A model generated the notes under the pieces. The model searched no databases, had not been told where the DNA came from, and saw only the letters and a list, made by a program, of their open reading frames with translations. A stretch of DNA of 64,000 nt, from positions 71,438 through 135,437 of the forward strand of contig JBGQBO010000010.1 in the NCBI GenBank assembly GCA_041494885.1. The letters are read 5' to 3'. Below are positions 8,635 to 17,142 of this stretch, in pieces (position 1 is the first letter of the stretch; every line of letters starts with the position of its first letter). Origin of the DNA: JAIQFV01 sp041494885. GTDB lineage: Bacteria; Acidobacteriota; Terriglobia; JAIQFV01. Both the position numbers and the translations under genes were made by a program.

Positions 8635-9867
8635 TCAAACTCTTTCCACCTCAGTCGCTTCAGCGATACGCCCCTCCTCGCCGTGCGGTTTGGCGCCGGT
8701 GATCTTGACGAGATCGCCCCGGATCAAATCGCCGAACGCTTGATTGGGAGGGCTTTCATGCCGATCGAGGCGCGTGAACTGGACTCTCCCCGCCTCACCA
8801 CACAGGAAGGCGCGCTGTTTCCCCTTCTCCACAATCAGTTCGCTCACCACGCGCCAGCAGGCGGACTCCTCCGCGGGTGTTCCGGATAAACGTTTAAGAT
8901 CCAGAACATTTTTACCATCTTTTCGAAGGACGAGGTAGGAAAATTTCAGCGCGTCTTTGCGGTTTCCAATGCGCTGATCAATCTGTGTCATCTGATTGGT
9001 CGGCCGCCACTCAAATTCGGTATGGCACCAGTCTTTCTTGTTTCCGGAAGTCACACACGGACAGGCCCATTGATGCACACAGGGAGCAAAGACATTGGCC
9101 GCCGGGATTCTTTCGAGCACGGCATTGTGCAGCAGGTGAAGCGTTCGGGAGGTCTCGCGGAGCGCCGGCTCGATCAGGATCAACGCCCCGTGGTCCTCCA
9201 GGCGGGCGAGCAGTCCCTCGATCAGAGCGCTCTGTGTGGGGAGAGCCATTGGCCCCGCTTCCACCAGCTCGTTCCAAACATTGGCCAGAACAATGATATC
9301 AAAAGGACCGCTGAGCTCGGGACCGGGGGGAGGCCGATACAGAAATTCCTGGAGGGTCGCCACGCGTGTCCTTAGCCGCGCCCGCCTCTCTTCGATGCCG
9401 AGCCGCCCCCGGACGCAATGAAAAAGCGTTTCACACGTTTTAAGCATTTCTCGGCTTGAATCGACCGCACAAAACTGAACCTCCGCTTGCGGTGAAACAC
9501 CGGATAGATATTCCAACGCGGCCAGCGTCATGGTGCCGGGGCCGGCGCCGAGGTCGAGGACGCGAAAGGCCCCCCGATCCCCAAGCCCGCGGCGCGAAGG
9601 CGCCAACAATTGATCCACCAGAAGCGGTTTCATCTCATCGAAAACCGCCTGAAGCTTGCTGTAATTGGCAGGCAGAAAATAGGCGAGGTAAGCACCCCGG
9701 TTCTCCGCCGTAGCCCAATAATCCTTCGGCCGGGCGGCACGGTGAGAAGTGAAGAAGGCCGATAACGCGGCCACCGCGCGCGCCAGGGCGACGGCTGAAA
9801 CACCCTCGAGGAGCGTTCCGACACAGCTTTCCACTGCCGGGGGAAATATGTACACGGAGCGAGGCAT
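8635..9867 (-). CDS. Rsm22-family small-subunit methyltransferase-like protein
   Basis: A 410-aa protein of the Rsm22/METTL17 family, which acts in ribosomal small-subunit assembly. Residues about 95-230 form a SAM-binding Rossmann core: FRVLDLGAGPGTMTLAA (motif I), FCAVDSSREML, IIVLANVWNEL and ALILIEPALRETS. It is followed by the family's cysteine cluster CVHQWACPC...WCH near residues 262-282. In mitochondrial homologues such cysteines bind a 4Fe-4S cluster, so a cluster is plausible here. The substrate is not known for bacterial members, and some homologues appear catalytically inactive. It lies 9 nt downstream of the TPR lipoprotein gene and is probably co-transcribed with it. Confidence 0.85.
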   Translation of the reverse strand: MPRSVYIFPPAVESCVGTLLEGVSAVALARAVAALSAFFTSHRAARPKDYWATAENRGAYLAYFLPANYSKLQAVFDEMKPLLVDQLLAPSRRGLGDRGAFRVLDLGAGPGTMTLAALEYLSGVSPQAEVQFCAVDSSREMLKTCETLFHCVRGRLGIEERRARLRTRVATLQEFLYRPPPGPELSGPFDIIVLANVWNELVEAGPMALPTQSALIEGLLARLEDHGALILIEPALRETSRTLHLLHNAVLERIPAANVFAPCVHQWACPCVTSGNKKDWCHTEFEWRPTNQMTQIDQRIGNRKDALKFSYLVLRKDGKNVLDLKRLSGTPAEESACWRVVSELIVEKGKQRAFLCGEAGRVQFTRLDRHESPPNQAFGDLIRGDLVKITGAKPHGEEGRIAEATEVERV

Positions 9868-9876
9868 GGATTCAGT

Positions 9877-10815
9877 TCACTTGTTGGGGACGGAATCAAC
9901 CGGGGGGCGACGCGAGGCGGCTGAAGCCCTTCGCTTGAGCGGCGCCTTTTTGATCCAATTCACCTCGTGTGGAGACCGCCGGTCGTTTTTTAGCTTTTCA
10001 AGCTCCTTGAGTTGCTGGGACACATAATCGCGGTCCTCGGGGCGCGGTGAAATTCTCTTTAAAGCAGCAATGGCCTGATCGAGGTGTTCCTGCGAGGCAT
10101 AACAATCCACGATCTCGAGCTGTGCGTGACGGCGGCAATCCTCGCACCGCGAATGGTCGATGATGTCTTGAAGCTGTGCAATCGCCTCGTGCCACTGCCT
10201 GCGAATCTCGTAGATGGCGGCCAACTTGATCCGGGCTTCGTCGGACCGATGCTCCCCGGGTTGGTCCTGAATCAGCTTTTTGAACTCGATGATCGCCTGG
10301 TCAAACTGGTCGAGATGAAAGTAATCGGTGGCAATTTTGTATCGCACCCTCCGCCAATCGTCACGGCTTGGCGTGTGCAAGGAAATCTGTTCGAGAATGT
10401 CAATGGCTTTCCGATAATCCAGAAGATCCCGCTCGTACAATTCCGCCAGGCGATCGCCCACCATAAAGGCATACTGGCTGTTGGGATATATCTCCAGAAA
10501 ACCTTCGTAAGCGGCCTGGGCCCGGGCGGTATCCCGGAGGTTGAGGTAATAGATATTGCCCAGGTTGTACCGGCCCTTTTCAGCGAACTCACCATTGGGA
10601 TACTTTTGGAGGTAGGATTGGTAGAGCATGACCGCCTGGTCGTAGCTCCCCACGCGCTGTGCCCCTTCCGCCTTGCCAAACAGATGTGCTTCGCTCCGGG
10701 AACATGCCCCCATCCCCGTCAGACAGAGCCCTAACAAGAGGATGCGCACGCTTCGAGGAAAGAGAAGGCTCTTCAGCTGACATCCGCTTGCGCCGGAGGT
10801 TTTCAAGCAGTACAT
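9877..10815 (-). CDS. TPR-repeat outer-membrane-type lipoprotein
   Basis: A 312-aa exported protein with an N-terminal hydrophobic segment (VRILLLGLCLTGMGAC) ending at a cysteine, so probably a lipoprotein. At least five tetratricopeptide repeats follow, for example GSYDQAVMLYQSYLQKYPNG, ARAQAAYEGFLEIYPNS, YRKAIDILEQIS, DQAIIEFKKLI and WHEAIAQLQDII. The tail is basic and Pro/Arg rich. The arrangement resembles BamD/YbgF-like TPR lipoproteins, but it is longer than BamD and no bam gene is nearby, so a general scaffold role is safer. The start at 10815 gives a long n-region, and a later start is possible. First gene of an operon with the Rsm22 gene. Confidence 0.75.
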   Translation of the reverse strand: MYCLKTSGASGCQLKSLLFPRSVRILLLGLCLTGMGACSRSEAHLFGKAEGAQRVGSYDQAVMLYQSYLQKYPNGEFAEKGRYNLGNIYYLNLRDTARAQAAYEGFLEIYPNSQYAFMVGDRLAELYERDLLDYRKAIDILEQISLHTPSRDDWRRVRYKIATDYFHLDQFDQAIIEFKKLIQDQPGEHRSDEARIKLAAIYEIRRQWHEAIAQLQDIIDHSRCEDCRRHAQLEIVDCYASQEHLDQAIAALKRISPRPEDRDYVSQQLKELEKLKNDRRSPHEVNWIKKAPLKRRASAASRRPPVDSVPNK

Positions 10816-11066
10816 CCATGAATTATATCACGCGACCTAAGGTCTCCGGGGGTTGTGCGGGGCAAACGTGCGGGCCTTTTTACCTTTCGTGACCGTACGT
10901 TCCTATCGGAGGATTAAGACCTCAAATCAGGATCGCACCCCTGCGGAGCCCTCTCCGTGGCGGTCCTTCCCCGCCCCGGGAGATGCGTTTATCCTTTCCA
11001 TCATTTCCGAGACAAACCATCCATTGATCTCGATCTTCATGAGTGAGAGAATGACGAACACACAGC

Positions 11067-13352
11067 ATGAAACGACAATCCATGCCAATCTCCTCGCGAT
11101 GGCTTCAAGGAGCGATCCTCACCTATATTGTGGGCTTTTCCATTCTGGGAGTCCTCGCCTACCTGGTCTACCAACGACAACCGCCGATTCCTGGCCGGGT
11201 GGTTAGTGCACGTGGGGAAGTGTTGTTCACCCGGGAAGATATTATGCGCGGGATGAACGTCTTTCAGCGCTTTGGACTCATGGAATTCGGCTCAGTCTAT
11301 GGACACGGGGCCTATCTCGGCCCTGACTTTACAGCCGAGTATCTCCATAAAACAGCGGAAGTTCTACTCCAACGCTATGAATCGGACCTTGCAGGCCGCG
11401 TCCCAGCAAATGTCCGGGTGGTCACTGAGCTCCACGAAAATGCCTATGATCCCGAGACGGACACCCTCATTTGGAGCGCCGCACGGGCCTCCGCCCACCG
11501 GATGATGGAAGACTACTACCAATCCGTGTTCTACAACAAAACCAGCCAGGGGGGCGCGCAAGCGCGATGGATCGCCGATCGGAAACAGATCCGTGACCTC
11601 ACCGCATTTTTCGCGTGGACCGCCTGGACCGGTACCACAAATCGTCCCGGAGATAGCAGTTCCTACACCAACAACTGGCCTCCGGAACCGCTCGCCGGAA
11701 ATACCGTCACGCCGGAGGCCGTTACCTGGAGCGTTATCTCCATCATCGGTCTGTTTGGTGGAACAGGATTGGTCCTATTCTTTTTCGGGAGATACGACTG
11801 GCTGGGATGGAGTGAGGCGCCGCGACAAGTGCGTCTGCGCCCCGTGGGCGAGGTTGCTCTGGCCCCTGCGCAACGAGCGGTGGTGTGGTTTCTCGTTGTG
11901 ACCTCGGTTCTTTTCTTCCTCCAAACCCTGTGTGGAGGTCTCGTTGCCCATTTTCGGGCCGAGCCCGGAAATTTCTTCGGATTCGACATCTCCCAAATTC
12001 TTCCTTACAACATTGCCCGAACGTGGCATGTCCAACTTTCTATCTTCTGGGTTTCAGCGTCCTATCTGGCCACGGGAATCTTTCTGGTTCCACTGATCGC
12101 CGGACGTGAGCGGAGCGGTCAGGCGCCGCTGACGATTGCCCTCCTCCTTGCGGTCGTCGTGGTGGTGTTTGGCAGTCTGGCGGGTGAGTATGCAAGCATT
12201 AAAGGCTGGCTGAACAATGGGTGGTTTTGGTTCGGCGATCAGGGATGGGAGTATCTTGACCTCGGTCGAGTTTGGCAGATCCTGCTCGTGATCGGGCTAT
12301 TCTTGTGGGTATTCATCTTGTACCGGGGATTGAAAGATAAGCTTCGAGAGCAACACCACGGGACGATGCCCTGGCTCCTGTTTTACGCCGCGCTGACAAT
12401 CCCCGCGTTCTATGCTGTGGGACTTCTCACCAGTCCGGCTCGGGGTTTTGTGATCACCGATTTCTGGCGATTCTGGGTAGTCCATCTCTGGGTGGAGGAT
12501 TTTCTGGAGTTGTTCACCACGGTCATGGTCGCGTACATGTTCGTTCTGATGGGCACTGTTCGGGAAAAGACCGCCATCCGTATTATTTATCTCGACGTGA
12601 TTCTTTACTCCCTGGGCGGTGTGGTTGGCACCATGCACCACCTTTACTTCAGCGGGACCCCTGCGGTCCACATGGCCCTCGGCGCTGCATTTTCAGCGCT
12701 GGAAGTTGTCCCCTTGGTGTTGCTCACGCTGGAAGCCTGGGGGTTCATGAGATCCGGGGAGCAGTCAATGGCGGGGAAAGATCATATCCACCGCTGGGCG
12801 GTTTGGTTTCTCGTCGCGGTGGGCGTGTGGAACTTTGTCGGCGCAGGCATCTTCGGATTTTTGGTCAATCTGCCTGTCGTGAGTTATTACGAGATTGGAA
12901 CGAACCTGACTGCTAATCATGCTCACACGGCGATGATGGGGGTCTACGGTATGCTCGCGATCGGATTATTGCTGTTCTGCCTGCGTTACCTGATGCAGCC
13001 GGACAAATGGAGTGATCGCGCCGCCAAGATCTCCTTCTGGTCTCTCAACCTGGGTTTGACCTGGATGGCTTTCTGCAATCTTTTCCCCATCGGGATCGTT
13101 CAACTCAATGACGCTGTCAGCCGGGGTTACTGGCATGCGCGAAGCCTGAATTTCGTGATGACAAAGTGGGTGCATGTCCTGGAATGGGCACGTCTGCCGG
13201 GCGATGGACTTTTCATCCTGGGCGGGGCCTTGCCTCTGTGTTGGCTTTGTTGGCGAGCTGTACGGTATCCAAACCCAAGGCGGAGCAAGCCGGATACCGA
13301 ACTTCCTGTTCCTTTATTCACCTATGAGGTTGGACCTGCAGGCAGAGGGTGA
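11067..13352 (+). CDS. norZ: Quinol-dependent nitric oxide reductase (qNOR)
   Basis: This 761-aa single-subunit reductase converts two NO to N2O using quinol, in the inner membrane. An N-terminal helix is followed by a periplasmic cytochrome-c-like domain without a CxxCH heme site (about 40-230), then 12 or so membrane helices of the heme-copper oxidase fold. Visible metal-site motifs are RTWHVQLSIFW, VVHLWVEDFLELF (FeB His and Glu), MHHLYFSG (paired His) and NHAHTAMMGVYG. The paired His and the Glu argue for a reductase and against the NO-dismutase variants, which are reported to have changes here. It stands alone, without norR or norE-type neighbours, suggesting NO detoxification. In-frame upstream codons meet a TGA at 11052, so the start is ATG 11067 or a slightly later Met. 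Confidence 0.95.
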   Translation: MKRQSMPISSRWLQGAILTYIVGFSILGVLAYLVYQRQPPIPGRVVSARGEVLFTREDIMRGMNVFQRFGLMEFGSVYGHGAYLGPDFTAEYLHKTAEVLLQRYESDLAGRVPANVRVVTELHENAYDPETDTLIWSAARASAHRMMEDYYQSVFYNKTSQGGAQARWIADRKQIRDLTAFFAWTAWTGTTNRPGDSSSYTNNWPPEPLAGNTVTPEAVTWSVISIIGLFGGTGLVLFFFGRYDWLGWSEAPRQVRLRPVGEVALAPAQRAVVWFLVVTSVLFFLQTLCGGLVAHFRAEPGNFFGFDISQILPYNIARTWHVQLSIFWVSASYLATGIFLVPLIAGRERSGQAPLTIALLLAVVVVVFGSLAGEYASIKGWLNNGWFWFGDQGWEYLDLGRVWQILLVIGLFLWVFILYRGLKDKLREQHHGTMPWLLFYAALTIPAFYAVGLLTSPARGFVITDFWRFWVVHLWVEDFLELFTTVMVAYMFVLMGTVREKTAIRIIYLDVILYSLGGVVGTMHHLYFSGTPAVHMALGAAFSALEVVPLVLLTLEAWGFMRSGEQSMAGKDHIHRWAVWFLVAVGVWNFVGAGIFGFLVNLPVVSYYEIGTNLTANHAHTAMMGVYGMLAIGLLLFCLRYLMQPDKWSDRAAKISFWSLNLGLTWMAFCNLFPIGIVQLNDAVSRGYWHARSLNFVMTKWVHVLEWARLPGDGLFILGGALPLCWLCWRAVRYPNPRRSKPDTELPVPLFTYEVGPAGRG

Positions 13353-13683
13353 TTTGATTTCACCAGATCCATTTGAAACGGGACCTCTCTGGGTCAGCAA
13401 TTAGAGCCCCGAGTTCTCTCTATTTTCCTTGCCGCTGGTTACAGCCCTTTCCAAGCTCCGGTCGGCGTAACTCGCTCCGTCTTAAGTGTTGGATGCGGGT
13501 GTGCGGCGTGGCACGCTATGCCTGGACTACCGAAGGCCGGCACATTCACCGCGTTTAATACGCTTGATGTGATAAAGAGCCGGGCGGTCTGGGCTTGAAT
13601 AGTAAAGCGGCTCTCCGCAGATTTCCTCGTCCCGCCCCGTGGGACCACGAATGGATGTGAGCGAAACCCGCTTCCCCTTCTGC
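13353..13683. other. Convergent intergenic gap
   Basis: Lies between the ends of the NO reductase and XRE regulator genes. Overlapping short open frames on both strands have no recognisable motif or start signals. No clear terminator hairpin was found. Confidence 0.4.
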
Positions 13684-14541
13684 TCACAGGGGGCGGAAAT
13701 GGAGGGGGTCTCTGAGGTTCTGGAGCTCGCGGTAATAATAGAGCGGGGTGGGCCGCTTTCCCTTGAATTGCAGCTTCCTGAGGAATTCGATTTCCTCCGG
13801 GGTGGCATTGCCGCTCAGAGAAGCCTGTTGGAGGAACTCTCTGAATCCCGGCTCTCGGCTCACGAGCGGCTCGGGTTTCTTTTCGACAAACTCAAATTTT
13901 TTGGGATGCCCCGGGGCCACTCTGCGGTTTAAGATGATCTCCATACCGAACGTGGCGAGGTCGACGTCCCAGGACTCGATCAGTGGATCCAGGAACGAGA
14001 CGCAGTTTTCAAAGGACACGTTAAAGATATCCGCATCGAGGAACTCAAGAACGATGACCCGCATCTCCTCATAGGTGCGGTGGCTGAGCCGCGCCATCAG
14101 GCGGAGCCAGTTCTCACTTTCCAATTCTTCCCGGGCCACTCTCTTCACAACATCCAGGAGTTTCTGGGTGACCAGACGTTCCAATTCGCCGAAGGGCTGC
14201 TTCTCAAAAATTGCGCTCATTTGTTTCTTTCTAGCGGGCCTGCATTTGCGTAAAACCAGTTCTCGGACCTCCCTGAACAGGGGCGCGGGAGGATCGGCCA
14301 GCCTTCTCTTCAATTCCTCCTGCCGCTGTAATTCAGCCAGGTTTGAGAGCTTGCCTTCCGGAAGCTTCAGAAACTTTTCCATTTTGTCATAGATATCGGT
14401 CCGGCTCGGGGTGGGGGGTGTTTTTTTCCCCGTCAGTAATTGTGAGATGTAGGACTCCGTGACCTGTGCGGCAGTCGCCAAACCTCTCTGCTCGAGGCCC
14501 AATTGCTCCAGCCGTTTCCTGATAACCAAAGCAAGATTCAC
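13684..14541 (-). CDS. XRE-type helix-turn-helix regulator
   Basis: A 285-aa protein. Residues 1-65 form an XRE/Cro-type DNA-binding domain (VIRKRLEQLGLEQRGLATAA, QVTESYISQLLTGKKTP). The ~215-residue remainder is Glu/Leu/Arg rich and largely helical, with no sensor domain I recognise. The gene is transcribed away from a small monooxygenase-like gene. The shared 200-base gap holds an inverted repeat over a promoter, so local control of the neighbour and of itself is plausible but inferred. The ATG is preceded by GGGGAGA. Confidence 0.8.
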   Translation of the reverse strand: MNLALVIRKRLEQLGLEQRGLATAAQVTESYISQLLTGKKTPPTPSRTDIYDKMEKFLKLPEGKLSNLAELQRQEELKRRLADPPAPLFREVRELVLRKCRPARKKQMSAIFEKQPFGELERLVTQKLLDVVKRVAREELESENWLRLMARLSHRTYEEMRVIVLEFLDADIFNVSFENCVSFLDPLIESWDVDLATFGMEIILNRRVAPGHPKKFEFVEKKPEPLVSREPGFREFLQQASLSGNATPEEIEFLRKLQFKGKRPTPLYYYRELQNLRDPLHFRPL

Positions 14542-14613
14542 AACATATCTCCCCTCTGATTAACTTCATTTGATTAAGTCTTCCCAGCCTTCTGAGAACA
14601 TAACAGATTCAAC

Positions 14614-14648
14614 TTGACAAACAAAGCAAATTAACCTAGTGTGGTTAA
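14614..14648 (+). promoter_or_regulatory. Sigma-70-type promoter with overlapping operator-like inverted repeat
   Basis: TTGACA (14614-14619) and TAGTGT (14637-14642) are separated by 17 nt and point toward the gene at 14742. The -10 hexamer is exactly the 6-nt spacer of an inverted repeat, TTAACC (14631-14636) and GGTTAA (14643-14648). A repressor bound there would block the promoter. The divergent XRE regulator is the obvious candidate; this is inference. Confidence 0.55.
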
Positions 14649-14741
14649 CGATAGTGAGCAACTACCTCCACTCTCCAAATGATCTGAACTAAGTCAGGTT
14701 ATCTGAATTCGACCTCTTAGAGGACAACCCGGGAGGTGCCC

Positions 14742-15065
14742 ATGTTTGCACGAAATGTTTCTTTCCGACTAAAGCCCAATGGCGTCGCGGAGTTTACCGA
14801 GACCATTGAGAAAAACATCATTCCCCTCCTGCGAAAGCAGAGAGGCTTCCAGGACGAAATCACGTTTGTCGATCCGGAGAAATTGGAAGCGATTGGAATC
14901 AGCTTGTGGGAGAACAAAGCGGATGTTGATGCTTACAACCGAGGAACGTATCCGGAAGTGTTGAAAGGCCTGGCAAAAGTGGTTGAGGGGACCCCTCAGG
15001 TTCGAACCTTCGAGGTATGCAACTCGACCTTCCACAAGGTTGCTGCTCGCGCCGTAGCCGTCTGA
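14742..15065 (+). CDS. Antibiotic-biosynthesis-monooxygenase-like (ABM) small protein
   Basis: A 107-aa protein with the dimeric alpha/beta-barrel pattern of ABM domains: MFARNVSFRLKPNG, ETIEKNIIPLLRKQRGFQDEITFVD, ISLWENKADVDAYN and TFEVCNSTFHKV. The ATG at 14742 has GGGAGG at 14731-14736, a better start than the GTG at 14736. Family members include heme-degrading or quinol monooxygenases and many of unknown substrate, and no catalytic residue set can be assigned here. The upstream promoter and inverted repeat suggest repression by the XRE protein. Confidence 0.75.
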   Translation: MFARNVSFRLKPNGVAEFTETIEKNIIPLLRKQRGFQDEITFVDPEKLEAIGISLWENKADVDAYNRGTYPEVLKGLAKVVEGTPQVRTFEVCNSTFHKVAARAVAV

Positions 15066-15168
15066 TGGGTAACAGTGTTTTTTTTCAGTGGGGGGGCGGC
15101 CAAGTCCGCCCTATTCCCACTCTGGCGAAGACGGATCTGCGAACATCAAGAAGAAACGAGGATTTTAA

Positions 15169-15519
15169 ATGCTTACGAATATTATGAAATGGATTTCCTT
15201 TGCGGCGTTGATATTGGCGTTGATATGGCGCTCCTCCGCGGCCTTACAGATAGCGGTTGAATTCGTGGTTTCCGTGGGTGCCCTGCTGGTCATTGCCCAA
15301 GCCATTCGCGCCGGAAAGTACCTATGGGGCGCAGGATTTGTCGCGATAGCCGTCCTTTTCAACCCCGTTGCGCCTGTTGCGCTTTCCCACACGATGTTTC
15401 TCGGGCTGGTTTTGATCTCCCTGGCAGCGTTTCTGACCTCTATGGCCGCATTGAAAAGGCAGCCCGTAATCTCGATGCCGTCCATTGCGAACCTGAAGCC
15501 GGGAAGAGAATCATTTTAG
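15169..15519 (+). CDS. Small integral membrane protein (DUF6804-like)
   Basis: A 116-aa protein with four predicted membrane segments: ISFAALILALIW, FVVSVGALLVIAQAI, WGAGFVAIAVLFNPVAPV and FLGLVLISLAAFLTS. The phrase LFNPVAPVALS is typical of small DUF6804-type membrane proteins. The ATG at 15169 follows GAGGA with a short spacer. Upstream (15082-15107) lies a T-run and a short GGCGG/CCGCC hairpin. Function unknown. Confidence 0.65.
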   Translation: MLTNIMKWISFAALILALIWRSSAALQIAVEFVVSVGALLVIAQAIRAGKYLWGAGFVAIAVLFNPVAPVALSHTMFLGLVLISLAAFLTSMAALKRQPVISMPSIANLKPGRESF

Positions 15520-15574
15520 GACCAGGTGCACGGAAATCCTGAATATTACGTGAGAGGCGTCGAGAGGAGGGACC

Positions 15575-15712
15575 ATGTCAGAGCGAAATGGAGATAAAGC
15601 CAGATTTGGCCGTGAACGAAAGCACAAGATTGTCCAGCGGATGCGGGCTAGACGATTGCGGAAAGGCCTGGAGAACATAAGCACCAAGAAGGCGAGCTCC
15701 GGGTCCGACTAA
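15575..15712 (+). CDS. Conserved-looking 45-aa basic protein
   Basis: A short gene starting at ATG 15575 behind a strong GAGGAGGG ribosome binding site and ending at TAA 15710-15712. The product begins MSERNGDKARFGRERKHK and is very rich in Arg and Lys (about 17 of 45), with a Ser/Asp tail. The strong start signal and compact composition support a real gene. Its charge suggests RNA, ribosome or DNA contact, but no function is known to me. Confidence 0.65.
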   Translation: MSERNGDKARFGRERKHKIVQRMRARRLRKGLENISTKKASSGSD

Positions 15713-15866
15713 AAAGAGAGTTGTATGAATGGCGGTCGAGCTGATGGACTGGCCCCAGAACGCTGGTTCTTTCCGGGTTGATTGGATTGCTTAAATCGTT
15801 AAGTGCCCAGTGCTTGGGCGGAGCTTCCATAATGCTTGCTCAGGGGCACCTTGAAAAGTGGGCGTG

Positions 15867-16181
15867 ATGTACATCCAATACGTGGATTTCGTACTTTCAG
15901 ACGATACTCGGAGATACACCTTTGACGTCATCGATGCGGCGGGGAAAAACCGCGAATTCAGCGTGATTGTTCCCATAGCGGCGTTCGGGCGCTCTGGTTT
16001 AAGAGCTCAGGATGGTCCGGGACTCTGTTATGCACGGATGGTACAGGAACTGGAACGAGAGACGGTGGATTCGCGCGCCGAGACCCCTTTGCTGATCAGG
16101 GATCAGCATATCCAGGAATATTTAAGTAAGCAGTACCCTCGCAAGCATTCAAGTAAAAGAGAAGCGAGCACGAATTTTTGA
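15867..16181 (+). CDS. Hypothetical protein, 104 aa
   Basis: The open frame extends to GTG 15858, but ATG 15867 gives a cleaner product beginning MYIQYVDFVLSDDTRRYTF. The N-terminal half looks like a beta-rich fold (FDVIDAAGKNREFSVIVPIAAF); the C-terminal half is helical and basic (ERETVDSRAETPLLIRDQHI). No signal peptide or known motif. It lies 33 nt before the next gene on the same strand. Confidence 0.55.
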   Translation: MYIQYVDFVLSDDTRRYTFDVIDAAGKNREFSVIVPIAAFGRSGLRAQDGPGLCYARMVQELERETVDSRAETPLLIRDQHIQEYLSKQYPRKHSSKREASTNF

Positions 16182-16214
16182 AACATGAAGTTTGCCAAAG
16201 AAAAGAGGAACCCA

Positions 16215-17036
16215 ATGATTAGCGTTCGCACGATGGCAATTTCAATTTCCATGGCGTTGCTTTCGGCGTCTATGCTGGGTGCGCAGGAAGTCAAACTGCT
16301 CGACGCGAAGGGAACCGAATCGCGTCTGGCGGCCATTCAAGAGCTCCCGTGGCAATCCCGGAGCCTTGTCGGGGCACCACTTTCTTGGGCTGCTCCTTCG
16401 CCGTCTTCGATGGGTGCGCGAGATTTCTCCAGATACCGGGAATTTCAATTTGGAATGACCGTGCCCGAGATTGCGAAACTGGCAGGCATGGAGGCGTCGG
16501 CCGCGCGGGTGATTCACCGCCGTCCGGCGATCATTCAAGAACTGGAGTGGCAGCCACGAGGTTTCCCTCGCACTTCGCCCCAAGCCGACTCGGTGAAGGG
16601 GGTTCTCTTCAGCTTCTACAATGGCGAACTCTTTCGAATGGTGGTCGATTATGATTCCTATAAGACCGAAGGGATGACCGTTGACGACATGGTCGATGCC
16701 ATTTCCTCGAAGTACGGAACGGCAACGAAGCCTGCGGCTGGAATCACCGTCTCTACGAGCGAAGTTTATAACGATAGTGAGGTGGTCATCGCGCGCTGGG
16801 AAGACCTGCAGTATTCCTTCAACCTCTTTCATTCCTCCTACAAACCGACTTTTGGAGTAATTGCATTTTCAAAGAAGCTGGATGCCCGGGCACGGATCGC
16901 CGTCGCCGAAGCCATCCGGCTGGATGAGCGAGAGGCTCCCCAACGAGAACTCGAGCGTCAAAAGAAACAAGCGGTAGAAGACCAGGCCGCGCAAGAGAAG
17001 GCCAGGGCACTGAACAAACCGAAGTTTCATTTTTAG
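16215..17036 (+). CDS. Secreted hypothetical protein
   Basis: The open frame begins at 16185, but ATG 16215 starts a clear signal peptide (MISVRTMAISISMALLSASMLGAQ), giving 273 aa. The mature part shows YREFQFGMTVPEIAKLAGM, like the FGMT helix of BamE/SmpA-type domains, and a middle domain VLFSFYNGELFRMVVDYD. The tail is a charged helix rich in Glu, Lys and Gln. Two similar segments occur, IQELPWQSRS near 46 and IQELEWQPRG near 110, perhaps a small internal duplication. Function unknown; a periplasmic role is likely. Confidence 0.65.
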   Translation: MISVRTMAISISMALLSASMLGAQEVKLLDAKGTESRLAAIQELPWQSRSLVGAPLSWAAPSPSSMGARDFSRYREFQFGMTVPEIAKLAGMEASAARVIHRRPAIIQELEWQPRGFPRTSPQADSVKGVLFSFYNGELFRMVVDYDSYKTEGMTVDDMVDAISSKYGTATKPAAGITVSTSEVYNDSEVVIARWEDLQYSFNLFHSSYKPTFGVIAFSKKLDARARIAVAEAIRLDEREAPQRELERQKKQAVEDQAAQEKARALNKPKFHF

Positions 17037-17142
17037 TGCGCCGGCTTAGCGAGCGGCCATCGCATTTTGCGCGGGCCCGCTTTACATGCACATACAACCT
17101 GGCGGACTCTCAAGAAGGGGCCGCCTTCAATCGGAGGATTCA

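Noticed and set aside
11067..13352. NO dismutase instead of NO reductase
   Set aside because: The His-His pair in MHHLYFSG and the Glu in HLWVEDFLE are intact, unlike reported dismutases.
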